A stretch of DNA of 64,000 nt, taken from Caballeronia catudaia (GTDB lineage Bacteria > Pseudomonadota > Gammaproteobacteria > Burkholderiales > Burkholderiaceae). Location: NCBI RefSeq assembly GCF_001544755.2, contig NZ_FCOF02000010.1, positions 147,017 to 211,016 of the forward strand, read 5' to 3'. Below the pieces are notes generated by a model. It was given only the letters and a program-made list of their open reading frames with translations. It ran no database searches and had not been told where the DNA came from. Position 1 is the stretch's first letter. The number at the start of each line of letters is the position of its first letter. Shown piece by piece: positions 54,307 through 63,936 of this stretch. The position numbers were made by a program, and so were the translations under genes.

Positions 54307-54618
54307 GCATTCGATGCGGGGAAAACCGCATAGGGAAATCCAGCGGGCAGTGTAATCCAATGCACCGGCGCGGCGCTCGGCGTGCAACCGCAAGCGACGC
54401 GCCGGGTCGAACATTGTGCGGAGCAGGTTGAACCGGTTCCGGCCGATAGTGCCAGAGGCTTGTCTTTCGGGCAGTTCGCGGTTCTGGCACGGTGCGAGCT
54501 AACGTGTTGGCGTTGGTTAGCGTTTTCCAGCGTTGTCACGCATGGAACGACACACCAAGATGAAGACGCGCTCGGCCCCTACGGGGCGCACGAAGGGAAT
54601 TTGGCCAGGGAGGTCATG
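54307..54618. other. 312-base region between the ABC exporter and universal stress protein genes
   Basis: It holds no convincing gene. Perfect 8-base inverted arms GTGCCAGA (54449-54456) and TCTGGCAC (54483-54490) are spaced by 26 bases. An AACCGGTTCCGG cluster near 54430 contains small palindromes. Divergent promoters for both flanking genes should lie here. Confidence 0.4.
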
Positions 54619-55128
54619 ATGGAAAGCTATCGAAAAATCCTGCTGTGCTACGACGGTTCCCGAGAAGGCCGCAAGGCGCTTCGGCAGGGCGCGAATCTCG
54701 CGCTCGACCTGAATGCGGAGACGCACGTCCTCGCCGTGGTGGACATGCGCTCGAGCATCGCGCAGAGCGCCGGATTGCTGACCGACATGGCCTGCGGACG
54801 CTTCGAGGAAGCCGCGCGTGACATCCTGCAGGAAGGCGTCGAATGGCTGCGAGAGCGCGGCTTGCAGGCGCAGGGCCACTTCGCATTCGGGCATCCGATC
54901 GACGAGATCGCTGCGCTCGCGGAGAGCCTTCAGGTCGATCTCGTCGTCGTGGGTCATCGCTGCCGCAGCGGCCTCGCGCGCTGGTGGATGGGCGCGGGCA
55001 ATACGCCGCTGCTCGACCGCGTGAAGTGCAGCATTCTGGTCGCCGTGTGTCAGGCGGGCGAATCGGCCGAGGCGGAAGACGAAGCGGCTTACGCGGCGAG
55101 GCCGGTCAAGGCGGAAGCCGGCGCCTGA
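54619..55128 (+). CDS. Universal stress protein (UspA family)
   Basis: The 169-residue protein has a single Usp domain. It opens MESYRKILLCYDGSREGRKALRQG with the conserved aspartate (D14 or so), and ends its core with DLVVVGHRCRSGLARWWMGAGNTPLLDRVKCSILVAV. The G-x-x-S/T ATP-binding motif is only partly kept (the HRCRSG...NTPLL version), so it may be a non-nucleotide or weak-binding type. The C-terminal extension is acidic. Two adjacent ATGs (54616 and 54619) follow a GGGAGG site, and the second has better spacing. Confidence 0.88.
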   Translation: MESYRKILLCYDGSREGRKALRQGANLALDLNAETHVLAVVDMRSSIAQSAGLLTDMACGRFEEAARDILQEGVEWLRERGLQAQGHFAFGHPIDEIAALAESLQVDLVVVGHRCRSGLARWWMGAGNTPLLDRVKCSILVAVCQAGESAEAEDEAAYAARPVKAEAGA

Positions 55129-55145
55129 GCGGGGACGCTTGACGG

Positions 55146-55736
55146 TCAACCGTTGAGATCGACGGCGGCGAGCTTCCACGACACGAGCCCGTAGCGATGG
55201 AAGATCGCCGAGTAACGCGCATCGCCGGCGCCGTGCTGATACGTGACCACGAACGTGTTCAGGTCCCGGTACCCGGCGGTCGTCTGCGGTGGTTCTCGGG
55301 GCGGCTGTTGCGCGGTCGTCACGCCTGAGGAAGGCGCATTCGCCGCAGCGCCGTTGCTCGCTTGTGGCGGACGCTCGCCCGGATCGCCACGCGGCGGAAT
55401 GCCGTTCAGAATGGCCGCGACGCCGTCCGGGGTCGCATACGAATCCACCAAAGGACCGACGAGCGCCGCACCGATCATCGCGCCAATGATCGCGAGCGGA
55501 TTGCCGCTTTTCTGGATATCGATGCGGCGTGTGAGCAGCGCCGCGACCTGATCCTTGAGACTCGCGCGAAGCGCGGGAAAATCGACGTATTCGTTGACGG
55601 TCTGCGCGTCGCGCGCATCGGCGGCACGCTTAACGCGATTCAACGCGATATACGGTGACGCATAAACGAAACCGAGCGCTGCGACGAGAATCAGAACGAC
55701 GAGCGCGGTGGCGACAGAACGGGAAGTGCGTGACAT
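55146..55736 (-). CDS. DUF2939 family protein
   Basis: The 196-residue protein begins with a membrane anchor or signal segment (SVATALVVLILVAALGFVYA). A DUF2939 domain follows (SPYIALNRVKRAADARDAQTVNEYVDFPALRASLKDQV). A Pro/Gln-rich linker (about residues 115-150) and a small C-terminal beta-rich part (NTFVVTYQHG..SAIFHRYGLVSWKLAAVDL) complete it. The function is unknown. It would face the periplasm. It converges with the universal stress gene with a 17-base gap. Confidence 0.85.
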   Translation of the reverse strand: MSRTSRSVATALVVLILVAALGFVYASPYIALNRVKRAADARDAQTVNEYVDFPALRASLKDQVAALLTRRIDIQKSGNPLAIIGAMIGAALVGPLVDSYATPDGVAAILNGIPPRGDPGERPPQASNGAAANAPSSGVTTAQQPPREPPQTTAGYRDLNTFVVTYQHGAGDARYSAIFHRYGLVSWKLAAVDLNG

Positions 55737-55836
55737 GCGAGGGCGAAGCCTCTCTTGCGGAACGTGACTCCGGAATTGACCACGCAGGCGCGTGATAAAT
55801 CCCGGGACTTCACGTGCCGCGTACCAGCACCACGAT

Positions 55837-56163
55837 TCAAGCCAGAATGCCGCCGGTGAGCCCCGCGCTTTCCTCGGCGATGCAACGGTCGATCATGCGC
55901 GACACTTCATCGATCTTGCCCACGAAAATCACCCGCGATTGTCCGCGATAGACCCGCACCGGCGCGCGCTGTTCGGGCTCCGCGTGCACCGCGCTGTTCA
56001 GCGACACGCGCGCAAAGGCCGGCTGGCGCGACGGAAGCGCGGGCATTTCGTCGAAGAGGTCGGGCGTAGTTTCGGCGCGCGGCATGCCGCACGTGATCAG
56101 CGTGCGCAAATGGCGCAGGCGGCCGAACTGACGGAAGGGCAGCAGACGGGCAAAACGTTCCAT
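55837..56163 (-). CDS. Hypothetical protein
   Basis: The 108-residue protein opens with a basic segment (MERFARLLPFRQFGRLRHLRTL) that could be amphipathic. It continues through a PRAETTPDLFDEMPALPSR linker to a small domain with VRVYRGQSRVIFVGKIDEVSRMIDRCIAEE. No family is recognised. The start at 56163 is supported by a GGAGAG site. It is probably monocistronic. Confidence 0.6.
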   Translation of the reverse strand: MERFARLLPFRQFGRLRHLRTLITCGMPRAETTPDLFDEMPALPSRQPAFARVSLNSAVHAEPEQRAPVRVYRGQSRVIFVGKIDEVSRMIDRCIAEESAGLTGGILA

Positions 56164-56377
56164 TATGACTCTCCAGACGATAGGACGCACCGCGGCGCAC
56201 CGCGCGCGGTGGCCGTCATGCTGGTTGTGTTTGAGACGCCTTAAAGCGTTCGAAGCAGTGGGTGAGGTGATATTCCGCTCTTACCGAGACATTTCCTGTC
56301 TCCGTGCGACAAGCGGAGCATCATTTATTTGCTGCCGCCCGCACCTCCCAACGCCTCGCCACGCCTTTAGCGAGCCG

Positions 56378-57055
56378 TCAGAATTCGCCCGAACGGATCA
56401 GTCCGACCGCGATGCCTTCCAACGCGAAATCGCCGCTGCCGGATCGCACGAAAATGTTTTCATAGTCCGGGTTCTCGGCGATCAGTTCGACGCCGTCCGG
56501 ACGGCGCTTCCAGCGCTTCACGGTGACGTCGTCGCCGAGGCGCGCGACGACGATCTGCCCGTCCTTCGCTTCGTTGCGTTTCTGCACGGCGAGCAGGTCG
56601 CCGTCGAGAATGCCGGCATCGCGCATCGAAAGGCCGCGCACCTTCAGCAGGTAGTCCGGCTTGCTGGAAAAGAACGCCGGATCGCACGCGTAGTGCTGCG
56701 AGATGTGCTCTTGCGCCAGGATCGGGCTACCCGCCGCAACGCGCCCGACCAGCGGCAGCGACAACTGCATGATGCTCTGATGCGGCAGCGTGAGCTGATG
56801 CGGCAGCTCTTCCGAGCGATCAATGCGCGATGCGTCGCCGAGCAGACGGATGCCGCGCGAAGAACCCGCCGCCAGCTCGATCACGCCCTTGCGAGCCAGC
56901 GCCCGAAGATGCTCCTCGGCCGAGTTCGCCGAACTGAAACCCAGCTCGGCCGCAATCTCGGCACGCGTCGGCGGAAAGCCGGTGCGCTCGATCGCGCGCT
57001 GGATCAGTTCGAAAACCTGCTGTTGCCGCGCGGTAAGTTTTGATGTTCTGGTCAC
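56378..57055 (-). CDS. lexA: LexA repressor
   Basis: LexA represses the SOS regulon and self-cleaves when RecA is active. The 225-residue protein has an N-terminal winged helix ([51 protein letters not shown]; residues 7-57) and the C-terminal peptidase. The cleavage site is A108-G109 in VAAGSP, and the catalytic dyad is S143 (GLSMRD) with K180 (VTVKRW). The start is taken as the GTG at 57055, which gives the family N-terminus. A GTG at 57076 overlaps an SOS box and is less likely. Two SOS boxes lie directly upstream. Confidence 0.94.
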   Translation of the reverse strand: MTRTSKLTARQQQVFELIQRAIERTGFPPTRAEIAAELGFSSANSAEEHLRALARKGVIELAAGSSRGIRLLGDASRIDRSEELPHQLTLPHQSIMQLSLPLVGRVAAGSPILAQEHISQHYACDPAFFSSKPDYLLKVRGLSMRDAGILDGDLLAVQKRNEAKDGQIVVARLGDDVTVKRWKRRPDGVELIAENPDYENIFVRSGSGDFALEGIAVGLIRSGEF

Positions 57056-57075
57056 TGGCTCGGGCCCCTGATGCA

Positions 57076-57091
57076 CTGTATGAATGGACAG
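57076..57091. promoter_or_regulatory. SOS box 1 of lexA
   Basis: CTGTATGAATGGACAG fits CTGT-N8-ACAG exactly. It lies 21 bases from the lexA start codon. Confidence 0.85.
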
Positions 57092-57095
57092 GTAA

Positions 57096-57111
57096 CTGTA
57101 TTTTTATACAG
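57096..57111. promoter_or_regulatory. SOS box 2 of lexA
   Basis: CTGTATTTTTATACAG is an exact CTGT-N8-ACAG palindrome. It overlaps a minus-strand -10-like TAAAAA (57101-57106) paired with TTGAAA (57123-57128) at 16-base spacing. LexA binding would block the promoter directly. Confidence 0.92.
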
Positions 57112-57194
57112 TATTCGGCACTTTTCAAGCTTTACTTTAAGTTCGGCCGTGCGGGACCGCGCCAGCGCTGACCCCGCTTTTTCCACTCAGGAAT

Positions 57195-57237
57195 ATCGTT
57201 CTTAGCAGTTTTTTCGTATAAAAAAGTGAAGAACGAT
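57195..57237. promoter_or_regulatory. Nested inverted repeat upstream of sbp
   Basis: Outer arms ATCGTTCTT (57195-57203) and AAGAACGAT (57229-57237) are perfect 9-mers, 25 bases apart. Inside them lies TTTTTT (57209-57214) opposite AAAAAA (57220-57225). The whole sits 67 bases before the sbp start, where a CysB-type activator would bind. A weak -10 (CATATA, 57248-57253) follows without a good -35. Confidence 0.5.
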
Positions 57238-57303
57238 TATTTCTAATCATATAGGCGCGTCGATAGACTGATTCCGTCAATTCGATAAGACGGAGAACGG
57301 GGA

Positions 57304-58323
57304 ATGCAAAGCATCAACACAGGATTGCGGCGGCTGCTCGCTGCGGCGGCGCTGAGTGCGGCGGGGCTGATCATGACGGCGCCCGCGCATGCCGACACGT
57401 CGTTTTTGAACGTCTCCTACGACCCGACCCGCGAGCTGTACCAAGACTTCAATCAGGCGTTCACGAAGAAATGGAAGGCCGACACGGGCGAGACGGTCAC
57501 CTTCAAGCAATCGCACGGCGGCTCCGGCGGCCAGGCGCGCGCAGTGCTCGACGGCCTGCAGGCCGATGTCGTGACGCTCGCACTCGCCTACGATATCGAC
57601 GCGCTCGCGGGCAAGGGCCTCGGCGCGGACTGGCAAAAGCGTCTGCCCGACAATGCGTCGCCCTACACGTCGACGATCGTGTTCCTCGTGCGCAAGGGCA
57701 ATCCGAAACACATCAAGGATTGGGACGACCTGACGAAGCCGGGCGTCTCGATCGTCACGCCGAATCCGAAGACATCGGGCGGGGCGCGCTGGAACTATCT
57801 CGCGGCGTGGGCCTATGCACAGCACAAACAGGGCGGCAACGAGCAAACGGCGAAGGACTTCGTGACGAAGCTCTACAAGAACGCGGGCGTGCTCGATTCC
57901 GGCGCACGGGGCGCCACGACGAGCTTCGTGCAGCGCGGGCAGGGCGACGTGCTGATCGCGTGGGAAAACGAGGCGTTCCTGTCGCTGAAGGAGTTCGGGC
58001 CGGAGAAGTTCGAGATCGTGGCGCCGTCGGTGAGCATTCTGGCGGAGCCGCCGGTCGCCGTGGTCGACAAGGTCGTCGACAAACACGGCACGCGCAAGCT
58101 CGCGGAAGCCTATCTCAAGTATCTGTATAGCGACGAAGGCCAGCAGATCGCCGCGCGCAACTTCTATCGGCCGCGCTCGGACAAGGTTCCGGCCGAGCTC
58201 ACGAAGCAGTTTCCGAAGCTGAAGCTCTATACCATCGACGACACGTTCGGCGGCTGGACCAAGGCCCAGAAGACGCATTTCGCGGACGGCGGCGTGTTCG
58301 ATTCGATCTATCAGCCGCAATAA
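57304..58323 (+). CDS. sbp: Sulfate ABC importer, substrate-binding protein
   Basis: The periplasmic protein binds sulfate (or thiosulfate) for the CysTWA importer. The 339-residue protein has a signal peptide (about 1-30, ending AHA) and a mature domain with [18 protein letters not shown], the [11 protein letters not shown] anion loop, and [19 protein letters not shown], all diagnostic for Sbp/CysP. YRPRSDK is near the C-terminus. The gene is divergent from lexA. A GGAGAACGGGGA leader precedes the ATG. The order sbp-cysT-cysW-cysA-cysB continues downstream. Confidence 0.95.
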   Translation: MQSINTGLRRLLAAAALSAAGLIMTAPAHADTSFLNVSYDPTRELYQDFNQAFTKKWKADTGETVTFKQSHGGSGGQARAVLDGLQADVVTLALAYDIDALAGKGLGADWQKRLPDNASPYTSTIVFLVRKGNPKHIKDWDDLTKPGVSIVTPNPKTSGGARWNYLAAWAYAQHKQGGNEQTAKDFVTKLYKNAGVLDSGARGATTSFVQRGQGDVLIAWENEAFLSLKEFGPEKFEIVAPSVSILAEPPVAVVDKVVDKHGTRKLAEAYLKYLYSDEGQQIAARNFYRPRSDKVPAELTKQFPKLKLYTIDDTFGGWTKAQKTHFADGGVFDSIYQPQ

Positions 58324-58417
58324 GCGAAACAGGCGGCGACGCGGCGCGTCAATGACGCCGCGCGCCGGAAGCAGCAACGCGCCCGACCCCGGCGCGCAGA
58401 AAAAGGATGAATCAAGG

Positions 58418-59302
58418 ATGACGACCCTCACATTCAGGAAGCCGAGCGCGCTTCCAGGGTTCGGCCTGACGATCGGCATCACGGTGGCGTACCTGAGCCT
58501 CGTGGTGCTGATTCCGCTTGCCGCGACCTTCGCGAAGACCGCGACGCTCGACTGGCCGCAGTTCGTGCGCGCGGTGACATCGCCGCGCGTGCTGGCGTCG
58601 TATCGGCTGACGTTCGGCGCGGCGCTCGGCGGCGCGCTCATCAACGCGGTGTTCGGCTTTCTCGTCGCGTGGGTGCTGGTGCGCTACACGTTCCCGTTCA
58701 AGCGCATCGTCGATGCGATGGTCGATCTGCCGTTCGCGCTGCCGACGTCGGTGGCCGGCATTTCGCTCGCGGCCGTGTATGCGGGCAACGGCTGGATCGG
58801 ACAATATCTCGCGCCGCTCGGCATCAAGGTCGCGTTCACGCCGCTCGGCGTGCTCGTCGCGCTGACGTTCATCGGCTTGCCTTTCGTCGTCCGCACGGTG
58901 CAGCCGGTGCTCGAAGACTTCGAGCGCGAACAGGAAGAAGCCGCCGCGTGCCTCGGCGCGACGCGCTGGCTCACGTTCCGCCGCGTCGTGCTGCCTTCGC
59001 TCTTTCCCGCGCTCCTGACCGGTTTCGCGCTCGCGTTCGCGCGTGCGCTCGGCGAATACGGCTCGGTGATCTTCATCGCGGGCAACGTGCCGATGAAGTC
59101 CGAGATCACGTCGCTGCTCATCATCACCAAGCTCGAGCAATACGATTACGCCGGCGCGACCGCGCTCGCCGTCGTGATGCTGTGCGTATCGTTCCTGATG
59201 CTGCTCTTCATCAACACGTTGCAGTGGTTCCTGCAACGGCGCACGAGCAAGACCGGCGCCACGCCTGCAAGCGTCGCGCTGGCTGCGGGAGAAACGGCAT
59301 GA
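58418..59302 (+). CDS. cysT: Sulfate ABC importer permease CysT
   Basis: The 294-residue inner-membrane protein has six helices and the binding-protein-dependent permease motif EEAAACLGATRWLTFRRVVLPSLFPALLTG. DLPFALPTSVAGISLAAVYAGNGWIG and GEYGSVIFIAGNVPMKSEI are CysT/CysU signatures. The start ATG at 58418 follows AAGG. The stop overlaps the cysW start (ATGA). It pairs with CysW in the transporter. Confidence 0.95.
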   Translation: MTTLTFRKPSALPGFGLTIGITVAYLSLVVLIPLAATFAKTATLDWPQFVRAVTSPRVLASYRLTFGAALGGALINAVFGFLVAWVLVRYTFPFKRIVDAMVDLPFALPTSVAGISLAAVYAGNGWIGQYLAPLGIKVAFTPLGVLVALTFIGLPFVVRTVQPVLEDFEREQEEAAACLGATRWLTFRRVVLPSLFPALLTGFALAFARALGEYGSVIFIAGNVPMKSEITSLLIITKLEQYDYAGATALAVVMLCVSFLMLLFINTLQWFLQRRTSKTGATPASVALAAGETA

Positions 59303-60195
59303 GCAAGGTCCTTCCGTTGCAGACGGCGACGCGCCGCGGCGTGCAAAGCCTCAATCCCGTCACCGAGCCGCGCGCCGTGCGCTGGCTGCTCACGGGCATC
59401 GCGCTCGCGTTTCTCGCGCTCTTTCTCGTGGTGCCGCTCGTGGCGGTGTTCGTGCAGGCGTTCGCGAAGGGCGTCGATTACTACTTCGAGTCGCTGAAGG
59501 ACCCGGACGCGTGGTCCGCGATCAAGCTCACGTTGATGATCGCCGCGATCGCCGTGCCGCTGAACGTCGTGTTCGGGCTCGCGGCGTCGTGGGCGATCGC
59601 GAAGTTCGAGTTCAAGGGCCGTGCGCTGCTGACGACGCTCATCGACCTGCCGTTCTCCGTGTCGCCCGTGATCTCCGGTCTCATCTACGTACTGATGTTC
59701 GGCGCGCAGGGCTGGTTCGGCCCGTGGCTCGCCGCGCACGACGTGCAGATCATCTTCGCGGTGCCCGGCATCGTGCTCGCGACGATCTTCGTCACGTTCC
59801 CGTTCGTCGCGCGCGAGCTGATTCCGCTGATGCAGGCGCAAGGCAACGATGAGGAAGAAGCGGCGCACGTGCTCGGCGCGTCGGGCTGGCAGATTTTCCG
59901 GCGCGTGACCTTGCCCAACGTGAAGTGGGGCCTGCTCTACGGCGTGATCCTCTGCAACGCGCGGGCGATGGGCGAGTTCGGCGCGGTGTCGGTGGTGTCG
60001 GGCCATATCCGCGGGCAGACCGACACGATGCCGCTGCACGTCGAAATTCTCTACAACGAATACAACTTTTCGGCCGCGTTCGCGGTGGCGTCGCTGCTTG
60101 CGCTGCTCGCGCTCGTGACGCTCGCGCTGAAGCTCCTCGCGGAGCGGCGCATGACGCAAGCCGTCACCGAAGCCAAAGCCACCGCACAGAATTGA
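59299..60195 (+). CDS. cysW: Sulfate ABC importer permease CysW
   Basis: The 298-residue permease has six helices, the EAA loop [31 protein letters not shown], and [34 protein letters not shown], which is specific to CysW. It begins 4 bases inside cysT, so translation is coupled. cysA follows after 16 bases. Confidence 0.95.
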   Translation: MSKVLPLQTATRRGVQSLNPVTEPRAVRWLLTGIALAFLALFLVVPLVAVFVQAFAKGVDYYFESLKDPDAWSAIKLTLMIAAIAVPLNVVFGLAASWAIAKFEFKGRALLTTLIDLPFSVSPVISGLIYVLMFGAQGWFGPWLAAHDVQIIFAVPGIVLATIFVTFPFVARELIPLMQAQGNDEEEAAHVLGASGWQIFRRVTLPNVKWGLLYGVILCNARAMGEFGAVSVVSGHIRGQTDTMPLHVEILYNEYNFSAAFAVASLLALLALVTLALKLLAERRMTQAVTEAKATAQN

Positions 60196-60211
60196 AGAGG
60201 CCGACATCATC

Positions 60212-61285
60212 ATGAGCATCATCGTTCGCAATCTGCAAAAACGCTTCGGCGATTTCACCGCGCTCGACAACGTCACGCTCGATTTCCCGGCGGGCGAGCT
60301 CGTCGCGCTGCTCGGGCCTTCCGGCTGCGGCAAGACCACGCTTCTGCGCGTGATCGCGGGCCTCGAATTCGCCGATGCGGGCCAGGTCGTGCTGCACGGC
60401 GAGGACGTCGCGGAAGTCGGCGCGCGCGAGCGGCAGGTCGGCTTCGTGTTCCAGCATTACGCACTGTTCCGCCACATGACCGTGTTCGAGAACGTCGCGT
60501 TCGGCCTGCGCGTGAAGCCGCGCCGCGAGCGGCCTTCGGAATCGGTCATTCGCGAGAAGGTGCATGAGCTTCTGAAACTCGTACAGCTCGACTGGTTGTC
60601 GGAGCGCTTTCCGTCGGAACTGTCGGGCGGGCAGCGGCAGCGTATCGCGCTCGCGCGCGCGCTCGCCGTCGAGCCGAAAGTGCTTCTGCTCGACGAACCC
60701 TTCGGCGCGCTCGACGCCAAAGTGCGCAAGGAATTGCGAAGCTGGCTGCGCCGTCTGCACGACGATCTGCATATCTCGACGCTCTTCGTCACGCACGACC
60801 AGGAAGAGGCGCTCGAAGTGGCAGATCGCATCGTCGTGATGAATCACGGGCGCGTGGAGCAGGTGGGCAGTCCGCAAGACGTGTACGATCATCCGCAGAC
60901 GTCGTTCGTCTATGAGTTTCTGGGCGCGGCGAACCGGCTGCAGGGTAATTTAGATGCGAACGGCTTCGTCGCCGATGGCGCCGCAAGTCCGATTGCCGCG
61001 ATCGCCGCGAACCCGCATTTCAGCGGCCGGGCGCTCGCGTATGTGCGTCCGCACGATCTCGCGCTCTATCCCGCCGATGGCGCCGGCGGTGCACATGGCG
61101 ACGGCATCACGGTCGGCGTGCGGCGTGTCGTGACGCTGGGCGGCTCGGTGCGCGTCGAACTCGAAGGCAGCGGCGGCGTGATCGAGGCGGAACTGGATCG
61201 CGAGGCGTGGCGCGCGCTTAAGCTCGATATCGGCGATGGCGTCACGGCCGTGCCGCGCGCCTTGCGAGTCTTCCCCGCGCAATGA
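60212..61285 (+). CDS. cysA: Sulfate ABC importer ATPase CysA
   Basis: The 357-residue ATPase has Walker [10 protein letters not shown] (35-43), Q-loop [22 protein letters not shown], signature [15 protein letters not shown], Walker [21 protein letters not shown] and the switch histidine. A C-terminal TOBE-like regulatory domain follows ([12 protein letters not shown]). The [10 protein letters not shown] wording and the operon confirm CysA. The next gene is its likely regulator, 27 bases on. Confidence 0.95.
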   Translation: MSIIVRNLQKRFGDFTALDNVTLDFPAGELVALLGPSGCGKTTLLRVIAGLEFADAGQVVLHGEDVAEVGARERQVGFVFQHYALFRHMTVFENVAFGLRVKPRRERPSESVIREKVHELLKLVQLDWLSERFPSELSGGQRQRIALARALAVEPKVLLLDEPFGALDAKVRKELRSWLRRLHDDLHISTLFVTHDQEEALEVADRIVVMNHGRVEQVGSPQDVYDHPQTSFVYEFLGAANRLQGNLDANGFVADGAASPIAAIAANPHFSGRALAYVRPHDLALYPADGAGGAHGDGITVGVRRVVTLGGSVRVELEGSGGVIEAELDREAWRALKLDIGDGVTAVPRALRVFPAQ

Positions 61286-61312
61286 CAACACCATAAAAAT
61301 AGAGAGGCTTAC

Positions 61313-62239
61313 ATGAACTTCCAGCAATTGCGCTTCGTGCGCGAGGCCGTGCGTCAGAACATGAATCTGACGGAGGTCGCCAATGTGCTTTACACGTCGC
61401 AGTCGGGCGTGTCGAAGCAGATCAAGGATCTCGAGGACGAACTCGGCGTCGATATCTTCATTCGCCGCGGCAAGCGTCTCACCGGTCTCACGGAGCCGGG
61501 CAAGCAGGTGCATCAGCTCATCGAGCGCATGCTGCTCGACGCCGAGAACCTGCGGCGCGTCGCGCGTCAGTTCGCGGATCAGGACAACGGCCATCTGGTC
61601 GTCGCGACGACGCACACGCAGGCGCGTTACGCACTGCCCAAGGTCATCCGCCGCTTCACCGAGGTGTTCCCGAAAGTGCATCTCGCGCTGCGTCAGGGCA
61701 GCCCGCAGCAGATCGCGCAGATGATCATCAACGGCGAAGCGGACATCGGCATTTCGACCGAAGCGCTCGACCGTTATCCGGATATCGTCACGTTCCCGTG
61801 CTATTCGTGGCATCACACGGTAGTGGTGCCGAAGGATCATCCGCTCGTCGGCGTCGAGAACATCACGCTCGAACAGATCGCCGAATATCCCATCGTCACC
61901 TACGACACCGATTTCACCGGCCGCTCCCATGTGGACCAGGCGTTCGCGAGCGCGGGCGCGATTCCCGATATCGTGCTGACCGCAATCGACGCCGACGTCA
62001 TCAAGACGTACGTCGAACTCGGCATGGGCATCGGCATCGTCGCGGCGATGGCCTATGACGCCAAGCGCGACACCGAGCTCGTCGCGCTCGATACGCAGCA
62101 TCTCTTCGAAGCCAGCACGACGCGCGTCGGCCTGCGGAAGGGCGCGTTTCTGCGCGCGTATGCGTACCGGCTGATCGAAATGTTCGCGCCGCAACTCGAT
62201 GAAGCGCAGATCGCCGCGCAGCTTCGCGAAGCGGCTTGA
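61313..62239 (+). CDS. cysB: CysB-family LysR regulator
   Basis: The 308-residue protein belongs to the CysB/Cbl/SsuR branch of LysR regulators. It begins MNFQQLRFVREAVRQNMNLTEVANVLYTSQSGVSKQIKDLE and has the TTHTQARYALP anion-binding loop that binds sulfate, thiosulfate or O-acetylserine in CysB. It should activate the sbp-cysTWA genes when sulfur is limiting. Whether it is the general CysB or a sulfonate-specific SsuR cannot be told from sequence alone. It is the last gene of the cluster, and no terminator is visible before ansA. Confidence 0.92.
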   Translation: MNFQQLRFVREAVRQNMNLTEVANVLYTSQSGVSKQIKDLEDELGVDIFIRRGKRLTGLTEPGKQVHQLIERMLLDAENLRRVARQFADQDNGHLVVATTHTQARYALPKVIRRFTEVFPKVHLALRQGSPQQIAQMIINGEADIGISTEALDRYPDIVTFPCYSWHHTVVVPKDHPLVGVENITLEQIAEYPIVTYDTDFTGRSHVDQAFASAGAIPDIVLTAIDADVIKTYVELGMGIGIVAAMAYDAKRDTELVALDTQHLFEASTTRVGLRKGAFLRAYAYRLIEMFAPQLDEAQIAAQLREAA

Positions 62240-62270
62240 ATCACGTGCCGGCTGATTTACAATCGCCGGC

Positions 62271-63263
62271 ATGAATACATCCTTCCTACCTCGCATCGCC
62301 GTGCTGGCAACGGGCGGCACCATCGCCGGACAAGCCGGTGATGCATCGAAGACGGCGGGCTACAAGGCGGGCGTCGTCGGCGTCGACAAACTGCTCGCTG
62401 CCGTGCCTGCTCTGTCATCCGTCGCGAGCATTCACGCCGAACAGATCGCGAGTATCGACAGCAAAGATATGAGCGCCGCGTTGTGGACGACACTCGCGCG
62501 CCGTATCGACGAGTTGCTCGCGCAGGACGACATAGTCGGCGTCGTCGTCACGCACGGCACCGACACGCTCGAAGAAACCGCGTATCTGCTACATCTCACG
62601 GTGAAGAGCGCGAAGCCCGTCGTGCTGACGGCGGCGATGCGCCCGTCGACCGCGCTATCCGCCGATGGCCCGCTGAACCTGCTCAACGCCGTCACTGTTG
62701 CGGCGTCCGCGAGCGCCAAAGGGCAAGGCGTGCTCGTCGCGTTCAACAACCAGATTCACTGCGCGCGCGATGTCACCAAGACGAGCACCTACGCGGTCGA
62801 TGCGTTTCGCTCACCCGAAACGGGCGTCCTCGGCTTCGTGCAAGATGGGCGCGTGGAATTTCAACGTACGGTCGTGCGACCGCACACGAGCGCAAGCGAG
62901 TTCGCCGTGGCGGATCGATGGCCGATGGTGGAAGTCGTCACGAGCCACGCCGATGCGTCGGGCGTGATGGTGGATGCGCTGGTTGCGGCGGGTGTGAAGG
63001 GCATCGTCATCGCGGGCACGGGCAACGGCTCGATGCATGCGACGCTCACGCACGCGCTCGGGGATGCGGTGAAGCAGGGCGTCGCGGTGGTGCGCGCGTC
63101 GCGCGTGGGCTCGGGGCACGTGATGCGCAACGGCGCGGCCAACGACGACGCGCTCGGCACGATCAGCGCGGGCACGCTCAATCCGTACAAGGCGCGCGTG
63201 CTGCTGATGCTGGCGCTGGCGGCAAGCGCGCAAGACCTTCAGCGCGTCTTCGACACTTACTGA
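62271..63263 (+). CDS. ansA: L-asparaginase
   Basis: The enzyme hydrolyses L-asparagine to aspartate and ammonia. The 330-residue protein has the two catalytic threonine motifs VLATGGTIAG (T14) and VVTHGTDTLEETAYLL (T97, with D98), and AAMRPSTALSADGPLNLLNAV. There is no signal peptide, which points to the cytoplasm. The type II-like motif spelling is common to both groups. It starts 31 bases after cysB and may be partly read through from it. A terminator follows. Confidence 0.93.
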   Translation: MNTSFLPRIAVLATGGTIAGQAGDASKTAGYKAGVVGVDKLLAAVPALSSVASIHAEQIASIDSKDMSAALWTTLARRIDELLAQDDIVGVVVTHGTDTLEETAYLLHLTVKSAKPVVLTAAMRPSTALSADGPLNLLNAVTVAASASAKGQGVLVAFNNQIHCARDVTKTSTYAVDAFRSPETGVLGFVQDGRVEFQRTVVRPHTSASEFAVADRWPMVEVVTSHADASGVMVDALVAAGVKGIVIAGTGNGSMHATLTHALGDAVKQGVAVVRASRVGSGHVMRNGAANDDALGTISAGTLNPYKARVLLMLALAASAQDLQRVFDTY

Positions 63264-63268
63264 AAAAA

Positions 63269-63298
63269 TGAAAAACGCGAACGGAAGTTCGCGTTTTT
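63269..63298. terminator. Bidirectional terminator between ansA and the LysM gene
   Basis: AAAAACGCGAAC (63271-63282) and GTTCGCGTTTTT (63287-63298) form a perfect 12-bp stem around GGAA, with T runs in both directions. Confidence 0.95.
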
Positions 63299-63328
63299 CG
63301 TTGAGGCTTCAGAGAGGATCAGAGAAAC

Positions 63329-63820
63329 TCAGGCCGCGGGAATGCGCAGCACCTGTCCCGGATAAATCTTGTCCGGGCTCTTCAGCATCGGCTTGTTCGC
63401 TTCGAAGATCACATCGTTCTTCGAACCGTTGCCGTAATACTTCTCGGCGATTTTCCAGAGATTGTCGCCCGACACGACGGTGTAATACTGCGACTCGGGT
63501 TCGGAATTCGGCACGGTCAGTTGATCGTCAACCTTGTCGACGTGCTGCACGTTGCCCGCGGCGACGAGGATCTTTTCCTTCGTCGCCTGATCCGGCGCCT
63601 GACCCGACACGGTCACCGTATGCGATGCGCCGTCATACTGGACTTGCAGATTGTCCGCGTTGAGACCTTGCGAACGAATGTACGTCGCGATGGCTTCGCC
63701 CGCTTTCTGGTTGAGCGCGGCGACATCGACGGGCGCGGCAGCCGGAGCCGCCTGCGCGATCGGCGTGGCTGCGCCGAAGAGTTTCTCGCCTGCTTCCTTG
63801 ATAAAGCTGAGGATTCCCAT
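63329..63820 (-). CDS. kbp: BON-LysM potassium-binding protein Kbp (YgaU)
   Basis: The 163-residue protein begins MGILSFIKEAGEKLFGA, has a BON domain (about 30-105, with VQYDGASHTVTVSGQAPDQATKEKILVAAGNVQHVDKVDDQ) and a C-terminal LysM domain (YYTVVSGDNLWKIAEKYYGNGSKNDVIFEANKP; about 111-161). This is the architecture of E. coli Kbp/YgaU, a cytoplasmic K+-binding protein. There is no signal peptide. The start at 63820 is preceded by AAGGAG. Confidence 0.94.
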   Translation of the reverse strand: MGILSFIKEAGEKLFGAATPIAQAAPAAAPVDVAALNQKAGEAIATYIRSQGLNADNLQVQYDGASHTVTVSGQAPDQATKEKILVAAGNVQHVDKVDDQLTVPNSEPESQYYTVVSGDNLWKIAEKYYGNGSKNDVIFEANKPMLKSPDKIYPGQVLRIPAA

Positions 63821-63936
63821 TGTTCAACTCCTTGATTAACGATGGTGATTTACGGCTCGCGAAGTCTAGGCAGATTAGTCGCGATCACCACCAGATAGTT
63901 CTGAGTTTCAACAAAAGGATTTGTGTATAGACCGGA

